64,000 nt of DNA from Sulfurimonas sp. HSL-1656 (lineage in GTDB: Bacteria > Campylobacterota > Campylobacteria > Campylobacterales > Sulfurimonadaceae). Every line of letters starts with the position of its first letter. Position 1 is the first letter of the stretch. Position numbers and translations under genes: made by a program. The notes beneath the pieces were generated by a model. That model did not search any database, had not been told where the DNA came from, and was given only the letters and a program-made list of their open reading frames with translations. Below, piece after piece: positions 19,331 through 31,191 of the stretch. The stretch spans positions 1,674,001 through 1,738,000 of the forward strand of contig NZ_CP147915.1 in the NCBI RefSeq assembly GCF_039645585.1, written 5' to 3'.

Positions 19331-19417
19331 CGCTGTCGCCGCCAGAACTCTTCGTTGCGGCTTCTTATAGCGCAGTGGCGTGAAGCTGTGCGCCTACGCT
19401 ATCCGACAGTATACCAA

Positions 19418-22211
<2,794 letters not shown>

Positions 22212-22212
<1 letters not shown>

Positions 22213-22337
22213 CAATGTTCATCCTTTGCTTTTTTTGCCCGGCGCACGGCCAGGATACCGATGGCGACCACGGCGAAGATCACCAGGACCGTCTCGACGA
22301 TGAACGCCATCGGAGCGGGGGCGGCCAGGTCAGGCAC
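22212..22337 (-). CDS. 41-aa single-span membrane peptide between ileS and gatA
   Basis: A GTG start at 22337 with GGAGG 6 nt upstream opens a 41-codon frame ending in a TGA that overlaps the gatA ATG. The product has a central hydrophobic helix ([20 protein letters not shown], about 12-31) and a highly basic tail ([10 protein letters not shown]), so it should insert with the C-terminus inside. It overlaps the ileS stop by 8 bp, so ribosomes could pass ileS, this gene and gatA in turn. An internal ATG would give a 32-aa form. Function is unknown. Confidence 0.65.
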
Positions 22338-25092
22338 CGGTCACCTCCGCACAGCGGGCGCAGAGTGTATCTTCTTCGTGCGCATGGTATTTCCAGCAGC
22401 GCGGGCACTTCTGCCGCGCTGCCGCCGCGATCACGTAGCGCTCGCCGTCGACCTCGAATTCGCCCAGGGTCTCACCGGCCGTTTCAAGCGGCAGGACGCC
22501 GGAAACGACGAACCAGTCCTCGGCCTCGGTCTGCGGCAGCATCTTGACGATGTCCGCGTCCGTGTGCAGCGCCAGTTCCAGCGTGCTCTTGATCTTCTTC
22601 TCTTTTTTGAGGGCGTCGACGATCTCGTACAGCCCCTCTCTGACCTTGACCAGCGCACACTCGTTGAAAGTGCTTGTCGGCACGTCGATCGAGGCGTATT
22701 CAAGGTCGAAGATGCTCTGCGCATCGCCCTTGATCACCGCCGGCGCCGCCTCGACGATCTCGTCGGCCGTATAGGTGAGAATAGGCGCGACGAGCAGCAG
22801 CATGGAGCGGGTGATCATCGCCATCGCACTCTGGCTGGCACGGCGGTGCGGATCGTTTTTCGCGTCGCAGTAGAGACGGTCTTTCGTGATATCGAGGTAG
22901 ATCCCGCTCAGTTCGTTGACGATGAAGTTGTTGAGCGTGCTCATCCCGCCGACGAAGTTGTAGCGTTCGAACTGCCCGTGGACATTGTCGAAAACGTGGG
23001 AGGCCTTGGAGACGATCCACTGGTCCAGTACGCCCATCTCGCCGAACGGGACGATCGTTTCCAGGTCGTCGATGTTCGCCAGGAGGAAACGGAAGGTGTT
23101 GCGCAGTTTGCGGTACTGTTCAGCCGTCTGCTTCAGGATCTCGTCACTGATCTTCTGGTCGTTCTGGTAATCGGTCATCGCGACCCACAGGCGCAGGATC
23201 TCGGAACCGAACTGCTTCAGTACTTTGTCCGGTGCGACCACGTTGCCCTTCGATTTGGACATCTTCTCACCCTTGCCGTCCATCGTAAAGCCGTGCGTAA
23301 TGATCGCCTTGTACGGCGCCCGGTGCTCGACCGCGGCACTGAGGAAGAGCGAACTCTGGAACCAGCCGCGGTGCTGGTCGCTCCCTTCCAGGTAAACGTC
23401 CGCGGGGTAGCTGCCCGCGTCGTAGTTGCGCGATTTGAGCACGGCGTTCCAGGTCGAGCCGCTGTCGAACCAGACGTCGAGGATATCACTGACTTTTTCA
23501 AGCTCTTCGGGCTTGTAACCGCTGCCCGGGTAGAGCAGCTGCTCGATCGGCATGCTGTACCACGCATCGGTGCCCTGCATCTCGAAGACCATCGCGATGA
23601 AGTTCAGCACCTTTTCATCCAGGATTACCTCGCCCGTCGCCTTGACGCGGAAGAAGGCGATCGGCACGCCCCAGTCGCGCTGGCGGGAGATACACCAGTC
23701 CGGGCGGTTACCGACCATGGATTCGAGGCGTTTGCGGCCCGATTCGGGGTAGAAGGTCGTTTTTGCAAGCTCTTCCGCCGCGATTTCGCGCAGGGTGCGG
23801 TTCTCCCCTTCGGGCTTTTCGTCAACGGCGATGAACCACTGCTTCGTCGCACGGAAGATCAGCGGCGTATGTGAACGCCAGCAGTGCGGGTAGGAGTGGT
23901 TGAACTTGCTGACTTTCAGCAGGCTCGCTCCGAGCAGCTCGATGATCGGCTCGTTGGCTTTGAAGATGTGCATGCCGACGAAGCTTTCCGCGTCCGGGAT
24001 GAGGCGTTCACGCACGACACTCTGGTCGTAGCAGCCCGTCTCGTCGACCGGCATAATGACGTCGAGGTTGTACTTGAGGCCGACGCGGTAGTCGTCCTCC
24101 CCGTGGCCCGGCGCCGTGTGGACACAGCCCGTACCGTTGTCCATCAGGACGTGCTCGCCGAGCACGATATGCGACCGGCGGCCGTTGAGCGGGTTCACCG
24201 CGTGCAGGTTCTCGAACTGCTTCGCGTCGAAGGTCTGGACGACCTCGCCCTTGACGATCTCCTGTGCGATCAGGGCGTCGTAGAGCTTCTGGGCGACGAT
24301 ATAGCCGTCGGCCGTGCGGACGTACTTCTCGTCCGGGTTCAGGGAGATCCCGGTATTGGCCGGCAGGGTCCACGGGGTCGTCGTCCAGATGACCGGCGCG
24401 GCGTTGCCCTCCAACCCCAGGCGGACTTTGGACTCCTCGCTCAGCTCGAAGGCGACGAAGATGGAGTAGTCCTCTTTATCCTCGTACTCCACTTCCGCCT
24501 CGGCCAGCGCGGTGCGCTCCGCCCAGCTCCAGTAGACCGGCTTGCTGCGCTCGACCAGCAGCCCCTTCCTCGCGACGTCGCAGAGGGTGCGATAGATGTT
24601 CGCTTCGAACTTGTAGTCCATCGTCAGGTAGGGCTTCTCCCAGTCCGCGATGACACCGAGCTGCTTGAACTCGTCGCGCTGGATGCCGACGAAGCTCTCG
24701 GCGTGTTCGCGGCAGAGCTTGCGCACTTCGGCCGTGGAGAGCGCCTCCTTCTTCTGTTTGCCGCCGAGTTTCTTCTCGACCTGCTGCTCGATCGGCAGAC
24801 CGTGGCAGTCCCAGCCCGGGGTGAAGCGGACGCTGTTGCCGTTGAAGTAGTGCTGTTTGACAATGATGTCTTTGAGGATCTTGTTGAGCGCATGACCGAT
24901 GTGCGTATGGCCGTTGGCATAGGGCGGGCCGTCATGCAGGGTGAAAGAAGGGGCCCCCTCGCGTTTTTGTTTCATCTTCTCATACACGCCCTCTTCAAAC
25001 CACTTGGCATAGCGCAGGGGTTCGTTCTGGACCAGGTTGCCGCGCATGGCAAAGTCCGTCGTGGGCAGGAGCAGTGTCGCTTTATAATCCAT
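22330..25092 (-). CDS. ileS: Isoleucyl-tRNA synthetase
   Basis: The 920-residue class I synthetase has the HIGH motif in PYANGHTHIGHAL, the KMSKS loop GEKMSKSKGNVVAP and a C-terminal zinc site (CPRCWKYHAHEEDTLCARC). The editing domain carries WTTTPWTLPANTGI. The ATG at 25092 (MDYKATLLLP) was chosen because it matches the family N-terminus and has AAGGA 5 nt upstream; an ATG one codon earlier is equally readable. A TATAAT on the minus strand (25141-25146) is a likely -10 box. Confidence 0.97.
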   Translation of the reverse strand: MDYKATLLLPTTDFAMRGNLVQNEPLRYAKWFEEGVYEKMKQKREGAPSFTLHDGPPYANGHTHIGHALNKILKDIIVKQHYFNGNSVRFTPGWDCHGLPIEQQVEKKLGGKQKKEALSTAEVRKLCREHAESFVGIQRDEFKQLGVIADWEKPYLTMDYKFEANIYRTLCDVARKGLLVERSKPVYWSWAERTALAEAEVEYEDKEDYSIFVAFELSEESKVRLGLEGNAAPVIWTTTPWTLPANTGISLNPDEKYVRTADGYIVAQKLYDALIAQEIVKGEVVQTFDAKQFENLHAVNPLNGRRSHIVLGEHVLMDNGTGCVHTAPGHGEDDYRVGLKYNLDVIMPVDETGCYDQSVVRERLIPDAESFVGMHIFKANEPIIELLGASLLKVSKFNHSYPHCWRSHTPLIFRATKQWFIAVDEKPEGENRTLREIAAEELAKTTFYPESGRKRLESMVGNRPDWCISRQRDWGVPIAFFRVKATGEVILDEKVLNFIAMVFEMQGTDAWYSMPIEQLLYPGSGYKPEELEKVSDILDVWFDSGSTWNAVLKSRNYDAGSYPADVYLEGSDQHRGWFQSSLFLSAAVEHRAPYKAIITHGFTMDGKGEKMSKSKGNVVAPDKVLKQFGSEILRLWVAMTDYQNDQKISDEILKQTAEQYRKLRNTFRFLLANIDDLETIVPFGEMGVLDQWIVSKASHVFDNVHGQFERYNFVGGMSTLNNFIVNELSGIYLDITKDRLYCDAKNDPHRRASQSAMAMITRSMLLLVAPILTYTADEIVEAAPAVIKGDAQSIFDLEYASIDVPTSTFNECALVKVREGLYEIVDALKKEKKIKSTLELALHTDADIVKMLPQTEAEDWFVVSGVLPLETAGETLGEFEVDGERYVIAAAARQKCPRCWKYHAHEEDTLCARCAEVTGA

Positions 25093-25249
25093 CATTTTCC
25101 TTCAAGAAGGGCGAATATTCACATTCTAAAAAATTGGTGCATTATAGCTTCTCACCCATTAAAAAAAGCTGTTTATTCCTGCGCCGGGGCCGATCACGGC
25201 GCAATCTTTCCCGCGGCGACAACGGAGTGTTTTGCGCTATACTCACGGT

Positions 25250-26344
25250 ATGAAGTACTCCCTTTTCCTGATCGGCGACGGCCTGATTGAAAACGAACCG
25301 ATGCGCCGCTATATCGACCGCCACTTCGCCCGTTTCGGCATTGAACCGGACCGGCGCTTTCTTTTCAAAGAAGCCGAACGCTTTTTCCCCGACCGTATCG
25401 GCGACACGGAAAAAGCGCAGACCTGTCTCATCCTCTGCGAGCCATCCATGGCCGCCCTGGTCGCGCGGGAGATCGCCACGCTGACGGAAGATACGCTCGT
25501 CATGCGCGAGGCGGCACTCGTTCCCTCCCGTTCGCTCAGCCTGAGCCCGGAGTACTACCATCTCAGCGAGGGGCAGCTGCAGCTGCACGTCATGCAGGTC
25601 GAGAACGGCGGCGAACTGCCCGCGCCCGAGCTGCACGCCACCCCGGTCGACACCGCGCTCATCCATCTTTTCGAGCGTGATGAGACGGCGCTCAAACCCG
25701 TGCTCAGGCAGATTGCCGAGAGCTACCGCGTAGAGTACGCCCTCACCTCCCCCGTTCCCGGCTGGCTGCAGTGCCGCCTCAGCGCGGAACGTTTCGGGGA
25801 TGTCGACGGCGCACTCCAGCAGCTCGTCACCCGGTTTCCGAGCAGCGTTGCGACAGACAATATCGCCCTGTGGCTCATCGAGGTCCTTCAGGCTGCGGGC
25901 AAGACGGTCACCTTCGCCGAGAGCTGTACCGGCGGACTGCTAAGCTACTATCTTACAAAGGAGAGCGGAGCGTCGGGCGTATTTGAAGGTGCGCTCATCA
26001 CCTACTCCAACCGGCTCAAATCCGCCTGGATCGCCGTGGAAAACGCTACCCTTGAAGCCCACGGTGCCGTCAGCCGCGAGGTCGTCGAAGCGATGAGCGC
26101 CGGCGCGCTCGAAGTCGCCGGGGCCGACTATGCCATCGCCGTCAGCGGCGTCGCAGGTCCTACAGGGGGGAGCGCACAAAAACCCGTCGGCACGGTCCAG
26201 GTCGCCGTCCGCAGCAAAGAGGCCCTTGAAACGGCGCGGCTGCAGCTAAACGGTGACCGCAACTATATACAGGAACAGACGGTCCTGCATGCCATCAAAA
26301 TGCTGATGCTGCTGGACAAAAAGACATTTTTCAAAATTTCATGA
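25250..26344 (+). CDS. cinA: CinA-family protein (NMN amidohydrolase-like C-terminus)
   Basis: The C-terminal domain (about 205-360) has the CinA signature TFAESCTGGLLSYYLT and SGVAGPTGGSAQKPVGTV, found in enzymes that deamidate nicotinamide mononucleotide. The N-terminal ~190 residues occupy the place of the MoCF/COG1058 domain but look diverged (SLFLIGDGLIENEPMRRYI). The ATG at 25250 was chosen over 25232. A TATACT box lies at about 25238-25243, only a few bases upstream, so the transcript may be almost leaderless. It is divergent from ileS. Confidence 0.85.
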   Translation: MKYSLFLIGDGLIENEPMRRYIDRHFARFGIEPDRRFLFKEAERFFPDRIGDTEKAQTCLILCEPSMAALVAREIATLTEDTLVMREAALVPSRSLSLSPEYYHLSEGQLQLHVMQVENGGELPAPELHATPVDTALIHLFERDETALKPVLRQIAESYRVEYALTSPVPGWLQCRLSAERFGDVDGALQQLVTRFPSSVATDNIALWLIEVLQAAGKTVTFAESCTGGLLSYYLTKESGASGVFEGALITYSNRLKSAWIAVENATLEAHGAVSREVVEAMSAGALEVAGADYAIAVSGVAGPTGGSAQKPVGTVQVAVRSKEALETARLQLNGDRNYIQEQTVLHAIKMLMLLDKKTFFKIS

Positions 26345-26351
26345 TTTTTTC

Positions 26352-26381
26352 TTGACTTTATCAGGCGGATTTCCCTATAAT
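26352..26381 (+). promoter_or_regulatory. Sigma70-type promoter of the tRNA-Lys gene
   Basis: TTGACT (26352-26357) and TATAAT (26376-26381) are separated by 18 nt and lie 24 bp upstream of the tRNA. It is the strongest promoter-like sequence ahead of the tRNA cluster. A further TAAAAT (26536-26541) precedes the first tRNA-Asp and a TATAAT (26958-26963) precedes the tRNA-Glu. Confidence 0.7.
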
Positions 26382-26404
26382 TTCGGCCTTGCATTTGTGA
26401 GCAT

Positions 26405-26480
26405 GTCTCGTTAGCTCAGCTGGTAGAGCACGTCACTTTTAATGATGTGGCCGTTGGTTCGAATCCAACACGGGACACCA
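26405..26480 (+). tRNA. tRNA-Lys (anticodon TTT)
   Basis: A complete cloverleaf can be drawn: acceptor GTCTCGT with ACGGGAC (one wobble pair), anticodon loop CTTTTAA and T-loop TTCGAAT. CCA is encoded at the 3' end. It is the first gene of a five-tRNA cluster. Confidence 0.96.
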
Positions 26481-26562
26481 TTCATTTTGCAAAATGAAAT
26501 GAGACCAAATTAATCTTTTTTTAAAGATTAAGCGGTAAAATTTCGCCCTACTTATTACGGAT

Positions 26563-26639
26563 GCGGTGGTAGTTCAGTTGGTTAGAATACCTGCCTGTCA
26601 CGCAGGGGGTCGCGGGTTCGAGTCCCGTCCACCGCGCCA
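26563..26639 (+). tRNA. tRNA-Asp (anticodon GTC), copy 1
   Basis: The acceptor stem GCGGTGG pairs perfectly with CCACCGC. The anticodon loop is CTGTCAC, the T-loop is TTCGAGT, and CCA is encoded. It differs from the second copy at 27110 by one base in the D-arm region (CAGTTGG versus CAGCTGG). Confidence 0.97.
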
Positions 26640-26649
26640 CGTTTTGGTT

Positions 26650-26725
26650 GGGAGCTTAGCTCAGTTGGTAGAGCGCTACCCTTACAAGGTAGATGCCACT
26701 GGTTCGAGTCCAGTAGTTCCCACCA
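26650..26725 (+). tRNA. tRNA-Val (anticodon TAC)
   Basis: The acceptor stem GGGAGCT pairs with AGTTCCC with one G-T wobble. The anticodon loop is CTTACAA, the T-loop is TTCGAGT, and CCA is encoded. It starts 10 bp after the first tRNA-Asp, so the two are probably cotranscribed. Confidence 0.96.
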
Positions 26726-26984
26726 CTTTCACAAAATCGAAAAAATCCTTATTCCATCTATCACTACTTTTATCCCGAGAAACAACGTCATTTTCCCGAC
26801 ACCCAATCCCGCACTTCTCTGTACCCCGATCATCAAAGCAGACGCCCGGCCGTTCTCCCGGATCATCTAAAATCCATCCGCGTTTTTCAGACAGACGACG
26901 AAAAGAGCGAAAAATCCGACTTTCGATAAATTAATAACAGAATAGGCAACTTCAGAGTATAATCCTGCCCTGCTTTAGCACGAT

Positions 26985-27060
26985 GACCCTTTCGTCTAGG
27001 GGCCAAGGACGCTGCCACTTCATGGCAGAGACGGAGGTTCAAATCCTTCAAGGGTCGCCA
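26985..27060 (+). tRNA. tRNA-Glu (anticodon TTC) with unusual C33
   Basis: The acceptor stem GACCCTT pairs perfectly with AAGGGTC. The D-arm GTC/GAC, T-arm GGAGG-TTCAAAT-CCTTC and encoded CCA are intact. The anticodon stem is CTGCC/GGCAG and the loop reads ACTTCAT, so position 33 is C instead of the near-universal U, and A32 could pair with U38. It may be a working but divergent tRNA-Glu or a decaying extra copy. Confidence 0.85.
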
Positions 27061-27109
27061 AAAAGCTTTTTTTAAAGTTAGCGCGATATACTTTCGCTCT
27101 ACTTCATGT

Positions 27110-27186
27110 GCGGTGGTAGTTCAGCTGGTTAGAATACCTGCCTGTCACGCAGGGGGTCGCGGGTTCGAGTCCCGTCCACCGCGCCA
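27110..27186 (+). tRNA. tRNA-Asp (anticodon GTC), copy 2
   Basis: This is nearly identical to the tRNA-Asp at 26563, with the same acceptor, anticodon and T-arms and encoded CCA. Its last 12 bases plus 17 bases of downstream sequence are repeated exactly at 27379-27407. Confidence 0.97.
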
Positions 27187-27203
27187 TGCTTTTACAATCA
27201 AAT
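27175..27203 (+). repeat. 29-bp direct repeat, copy 1, at the tRNA-Asp 3' end
   Basis: The sequence from TCCACCGCGCCA at the tRNA 3' end through ATGCTTTTACAATCAAAT is repeated without mismatch 204 bp downstream. A tRNA 3' end repeated in this way is the classic form of an attachment site left by a tRNA-targeting integrative element, but a simple tandem duplication is also possible. Confidence 0.75.
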
Positions 27204-27339
27204 CACCTTTTATCAACCTATTTCCAACTGTTCCAATACACTCTCACCCGCTTCGCTATTAAGGTATCGCGTTGCTCTTTATTTATGACACCACCTTCGT
27301 GGTCTCACTCTGTTCGACAACACGCCGGTTTCAAAGCTA

Positions 27340-27363
27340 AAAACGTGAAGCAGTTCACGTTTT
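27340..27363 (+). terminator. Palindromic hairpin downstream of tRNA-Asp copy 2
   Basis: AAAACGTGAA (27340-27349) and TTCACGTTTT (27354-27363) form a perfect 10-bp stem with a 4-nt loop. The 3' arm ends in TTTT, so it could terminate tRNA transcription in either direction. It lies within the 204-bp unit bounded by the direct repeats. Confidence 0.5.
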
Positions 27364-27378
27364 GTGACGCTTCTCACA

Positions 27379-27407
27379 TCCACCGCGCCATGCTTTTACA
27401 ATCAAAT
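27379..27407 (+). repeat. 29-bp direct repeat, copy 2 (orphan tRNA-Asp 3' end)
   Basis: This is an exact copy of 27175-27203 but without the rest of the tRNA upstream. The following ~128 bp up to 27535 hold no recognisable gene. An apparent 110-codon frame over 27186-27518 is explained by the repeat, which gives the same MLLQSN peptide twice, and is not taken as a gene. Confidence 0.75.
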
Positions 27408-27535
27408 TACCTACTCTCAACCTTTTTCATTCATTCCGGAATACGCCGACTTTATTTCACCATAGCATCTGTCACTGTTTTATTTTTTAAGAGTGATTTT
27501 GTCTTATTTGCTCTATAGTGGCTGGATAGACACGA

Positions 27536-27804
27536 GGGCATCACCAAAATCCCTGTGCGGTCTCAGCATAGCAGAGAAAGTCATAATCAAGGCGACGCTT
27601 TGAAGACCTAGCCTTAGCTAAGTCGAAAAGTGGCAACGCTGAGTATGGCTTTTCTCTGTTATGCCCTGCGGGAGAGCGTTTGAAGCACGATCTTTCTTCC
27701 GTTTTCATCTTGACTTAGCTTTTGGCTAGGCCTTCAATGAAAACAAAAAAAATCTCATGCTTCAAATGCTCTCTGAGCTCCACACAGGGACTTTGGTAAT
27801 GCCC
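27536..27804. repeat. ~269-bp inverted-repeat-bounded element next to sufB
   Basis: The left end GGGCATCACCAAAATCCCTG and the right end, read on the other strand GGGCATTACCAAAGTCCCTG, form imperfect terminal inverted repeats of at least 20 bp. Inner complementary segments include GACCTAGCC (27605-27613) with GGCTAGGCC (27724-27732) and AGCTAAGTC (27616-27624) with GACTTAGCT (27712-27720). Two further nested inverted repeats lie inside. No gene is present. The right end stops 15 bp before the sufB start codon, so the element may affect suf expression. Confidence 0.7.
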
Positions 27805-27819
27805 TTAAAAGGAGCCGCT

Positions 27820-29253
27820 ATGGCACAGTCTGAAGTTGATAAAATTCTTGCCAAAGATTACGAACTCGGCTTTACCGTCGATATCGAAGAGGACACCGTT
27901 CCCCCGGGGCTGAACGAGGAGATCATCCGCTTCATCTCCGCCAAGAAGCGCGAACCGGGGTGGATGACCGAGCTGCGCATCAAGGCCCTGCACAAATGGG
28001 AAAAGATGGAGGAGCCCCACTGGGCCCACCTGCACTACACCTCCATCGACTACCAGGCCATCTCCTACTTTGCCGCCCCGAAAAAAGCCCCCAACAGCCT
28101 CGACGAGGTCGACCCGAAGATCCTGGAAGCCTACGACAAGCTCGGCATCCCCCTGGACGAGCAGAAGATGCTGCAGGGCATCGCCGTCGACGCGGTCTTC
28201 GACTCCGTCTCGGTCAAGACGACCTACGCCGACACCCTCCAGGAGCTCGGGATCATCTTCTGCTCCATCTCCGAGGCGATGCGCGACCACGCCGAGCTCG
28301 TCCAGAAGTATATGTTCTCCGTCGTCCCGATGACGGACAACTACTATGCCGCCCTCAATGCCGCCGTCTTCACCGACGGCACCTTCGTCTACGTCCCCAA
28401 AGGGGTCCGCTGCCCGATGGAGCTCTCCACCTATTTCCGCATCAACGCCCAGAACACCGGCCAGTTCGAGCGCACGCTCATCATCGCCGACGAAGGGAGC
28501 TACGTCTCCTACAACGAGGGATGTTCCGCCCCGCAGCGCGATGAGAACCAGCTCCACGCCGCCGTCGTCGAGCTCATCGCGAAAAAGGACGCGGAAATAA
28601 AGTACTCCACCATCCAGAACTGGTACCCCGGCGACAGCGAGGGCGAAGGGGGGATCTACAACTTTGTTACCAAGCGCGGCATCTGCGAAGGGGAGAACGC
28701 CAAGATCTCCTGGACCCAGGTGGAAACGGGCTCTTCGATCACCTGGAAATACCCCAGCTGCATTCTCAAGGGCGACAACAGCGTCGGCGAATTCTACTCC
28801 GTCGCCGTCACGAGCCGCGCCCAGCAGGCAGACACGGGCACGAAGATGATCCACATCGGGAAAAACACCCGTTCGACCATCGTCTCCAAGGGGATCTCCG
28901 CCATGCACGGCCAGAACAGCTACCGCGGCCTGGTCAAAGTGGGGCCCAACGCAGCGGGGGCGCGCAACTTCAGCCAGTGCGACAGCCTCCTCATCGGCGG
29001 GGAGTGCGGGGCCCACACCTTCCCCTACCTCGAGTCGCAGGAGGCCTCCGCGCAGATCGAACACGAAGCGACGACGAGCAAGATCAGCGACGAGCAGCTC
29101 TTCTACCTCCGCTCGCGGGGCATCGGCGAAGAGGACGCCGTCTCCATGATCGTCCACGGCTTCTGCAAGGAGGTCTTCGCCCAGCTCCCCATGGAGTTCG
29201 CCGTCGAAGCCAAAGAGCTGCTCAATCTCACCCTGGAAGGAAGTGTCGGATGA
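27820..29253 (+). CDS. sufB: Fe-S cluster assembly protein SufB
   Basis: SufB is the scaffold subunit of the SufBCD complex. The 477-residue protein starts [18 protein letters not shown], the family N-terminus, and an upstream in-frame start at 27757 would lie in the repeat element. GGAG lies just upstream of the ATG. The core beta-helix includes [19 protein letters not shown] with the cysteine used for cluster building, and ends [22 protein letters not shown]. It overlaps sufC by 4 bp. Confidence 0.97.
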   Translation: MAQSEVDKILAKDYELGFTVDIEEDTVPPGLNEEIIRFISAKKREPGWMTELRIKALHKWEKMEEPHWAHLHYTSIDYQAISYFAAPKKAPNSLDEVDPKILEAYDKLGIPLDEQKMLQGIAVDAVFDSVSVKTTYADTLQELGIIFCSISEAMRDHAELVQKYMFSVVPMTDNYYAALNAAVFTDGTFVYVPKGVRCPMELSTYFRINAQNTGQFERTLIIADEGSYVSYNEGCSAPQRDENQLHAAVVELIAKKDAEIKYSTIQNWYPGDSEGEGGIYNFVTKRGICEGENAKISWTQVETGSSITWKYPSCILKGDNSVGEFYSVAVTSRAQQADTGTKMIHIGKNTRSTIVSKGISAMHGQNSYRGLVKVGPNAAGARNFSQCDSLLIGGECGAHTFPYLESQEASAQIEHEATTSKISDEQLFYLRSRGIGEEDAVSMIVHGFCKEVFAQLPMEFAVEAKELLNLTLEGSVG

Positions 29254-29996
29254 TGGAGATAAAAAACCTGCATGCCGCCATAGGCGGCAACACCATTCTC
29301 AAAGGCCTCAGCCTCACCCTTGAAAAGGGAAAGGTCCATGCTATCATGGGCCCCAACGGCGCGGGCAAGTCGACCCTCTCCAAAGCCGTCGTCGGCCATT
29401 ACGACGTCGAGGTCACCGAGGGGGAAGTCATTTACAACGGAGTGAATGTCCTTGAACTGGAACCGGAGGAGCGGGCCCTGGCAGGGATCTTCCTCAGTTT
29501 CCAGAACCCCGTCGAGATTCCCGGCGTCAATAACGCCTATTTCCTGCGCACCGCCCTCAACGCCAAGGAGCGCCATGAAGGCAAACCCGAAACAAACGCG
29601 GCGCAGTTTCTGCGGCTGATGCGCACCCACGTCGAACAGCTGGGGATGAAGCCGGACATGATCTCGCGCAACCTCAACGAAGGCTTCTCCGGCGGTGAGA
29701 AAAAACGCAACGAGATCCTGCAGATGGAGATTTTGCAGCCCGACGTCATCCTCCTCGACGAGATCGACTCCGGCCTCGACATTGATGCGCTCAAAGCCGT
29801 CTCCGAGGGGATCAACCGGATGAAGAACGGGGAGCGCACCTTTCTCGTCATCACCCACTACAGCCGCATCCTCGACTACATCGACCCCGACTACATCCAT
29901 GTCCTGCGCGACGGTAAAATCGTCAAAACGGGCGGCCCGGAACTGGTCAAGCGCCTCGAGGCCGAGGGCTACGGGGCAATCGCGGAGGATACGTGA
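29250..29996 (+). CDS. sufC: Fe-S cluster assembly ATPase SufC
   Basis: SufC is the ABC-type ATPase that binds SufB and SufD. The 248-residue product has Walker [10 protein letters not shown], the signature [12 protein letters not shown] and Walker [13 protein letters not shown], followed by an H-loop in LVITHYSR. The start ATGATG overlaps the sufB stop, and either ATG (29250 or 29253) may be used. Confidence 0.97.
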   Translation: MMEIKNLHAAIGGNTILKGLSLTLEKGKVHAIMGPNGAGKSTLSKAVVGHYDVEVTEGEVIYNGVNVLELEPEERALAGIFLSFQNPVEIPGVNNAYFLRTALNAKERHEGKPETNAAQFLRLMRTHVEQLGMKPDMISRNLNEGFSGGEKKRNEILQMEILQPDVILLDEIDSGLDIDALKAVSEGINRMKNGERTFLVITHYSRILDYIDPDYIHVLRDGKIVKTGGPELVKRLEAEGYGAIAEDT

Positions 29997-31144
29997 TGGG
30001 CGCGCTGACCCTTGACCTCGTCCGGGAACAGGCCCAGGGGCCGCTGTTCGAACGGCTCGCAACCCTCGGGCTTCCCGGAAACAAGACGGAGCAGTACCGC
30101 CATTTTGCGATCAAACCCCTGCTCGCACGGGACTACACCCTCAAGACGGCGGCAGTACACACGCCGAAAACGGGCGAACGCCTCGTTATCGAAAACGGAA
30201 CCGTCACCGAGATCCCCGCGGGCTGCTCCGTCTCCTACCCCTCCGCATTCGCGGCCGATCCGGACCACTACGACGCGCTTTATTTTCTCTCGCACCTGCT
30301 GACGCCCGCCGTCATTGCACTGCATATCGATGAAAATGCGAGTTTTGAGCTCCGGCATATCGTCAGCGATGCGCGGACCCTGCTGCCCTACCGCATCACC
30401 GTCACCGTCGCACCGGAGAAACATGCAGAGCTCTTCGAGACCCTCGAGGGGGAAGGGAGTGCGGAGAGCCTCGTGCTCTACGGCATTGACGCCGAGATCG
30501 GCGACGGGGCCGCCCTGCGGTGGATCCGCGACGAGAGCGGCACGTCGGAGCAGACGGCGCTTATCGGCACCCACCGCTTCCATGTCGGCGCAAACGGCCG
30601 CCTGGAGCTGAAGACCTTCGACTTCGGCAGCGCCCAGGCCCTGCATCTTTACAAGATCGACCTGGAGGATCATGCACATTGCGATGCCGGCCACCTGCTG
30701 ATGGCCTCAGGCACGGCGCGCCGGGGCAACGTCGTGCATATCATCCATCACGCCCCCCACGCCACCTGCGTCCAGGAGGCGCGCAGCGTCCTGCGCGGTA
30801 CGGCCACCGGGATCTTCGACGGCCTCATCCGTGTCGACGCCAAGGCGCGCTACGCCGACGCGCGGCAGAACACCAAAGCCGTGCTGCTCTCCCCGCAGGC
30901 CTATATGTACGCCAAGCCGCAGCTGGAGATCTATACCGACGAACTCGAAGCCTCCCACGGGGCGACAATTGGCCAGCTCGATGAAGACGCCCTTTTCTAC
31001 CTGCGTTCACGGGGGATCGCGGAGGAGGAGGCGCGCAGCATGCTCGTCCTCGCCTTTGCCGACACCCTCATCGGCAGTGTCGGCGACAGCGCCTATGCCG
31101 AACGCATCCGCGCCGATTTCCAATCGGCATACTTTACAGAGTAA
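29996..31144 (+). CDS. sufD: Fe-S cluster assembly protein SufD
   Basis: SufD is the SufB paralogue in the SufBCD complex. The 382-residue product shows the SufD start with KTEQYRHFAIKPLL, and the C-terminal KPQLEIYTDELEASHGATIGQ signature shared with SufB. The ATG at 29996 overlaps the sufC stop by one base and has GGAGG 7 nt upstream. A GTG one codon earlier is less likely. Confidence 0.95.
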   Translation: MGALTLDLVREQAQGPLFERLATLGLPGNKTEQYRHFAIKPLLARDYTLKTAAVHTPKTGERLVIENGTVTEIPAGCSVSYPSAFAADPDHYDALYFLSHLLTPAVIALHIDENASFELRHIVSDARTLLPYRITVTVAPEKHAELFETLEGEGSAESLVLYGIDAEIGDGAALRWIRDESGTSEQTALIGTHRFHVGANGRLELKTFDFGSAQALHLYKIDLEDHAHCDAGHLLMASGTARRGNVVHIIHHAPHATCVQEARSVLRGTATGIFDGLIRVDAKARYADARQNTKAVLLSPQAYMYAKPQLEIYTDELEASHGATIGQLDEDALFYLRSRGIAEEEARSMLVLAFADTLIGSVGDSAYAERIRADFQSAYFTE

Positions 31145-31191
31145 AGCGTGCTGTGTACTAAGTGCTACGTATTACGATTAAAGGAGACACC

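Noticed and set aside
19288-19417. Calling the metY leader a SAM-II riboswitch
   Set aside because: Only the GCUAAAU-then-G-run end resembles that class. The conserved 5' loop is not seen, so only a switch-like structure is claimed.
27186-27518. A 110-codon frame downstream of tRNA-Asp
   Set aside because: It starts at the tRNA end and contains the same peptide twice because of the 29-bp direct repeat. No ribosome binding site or family pattern is present.
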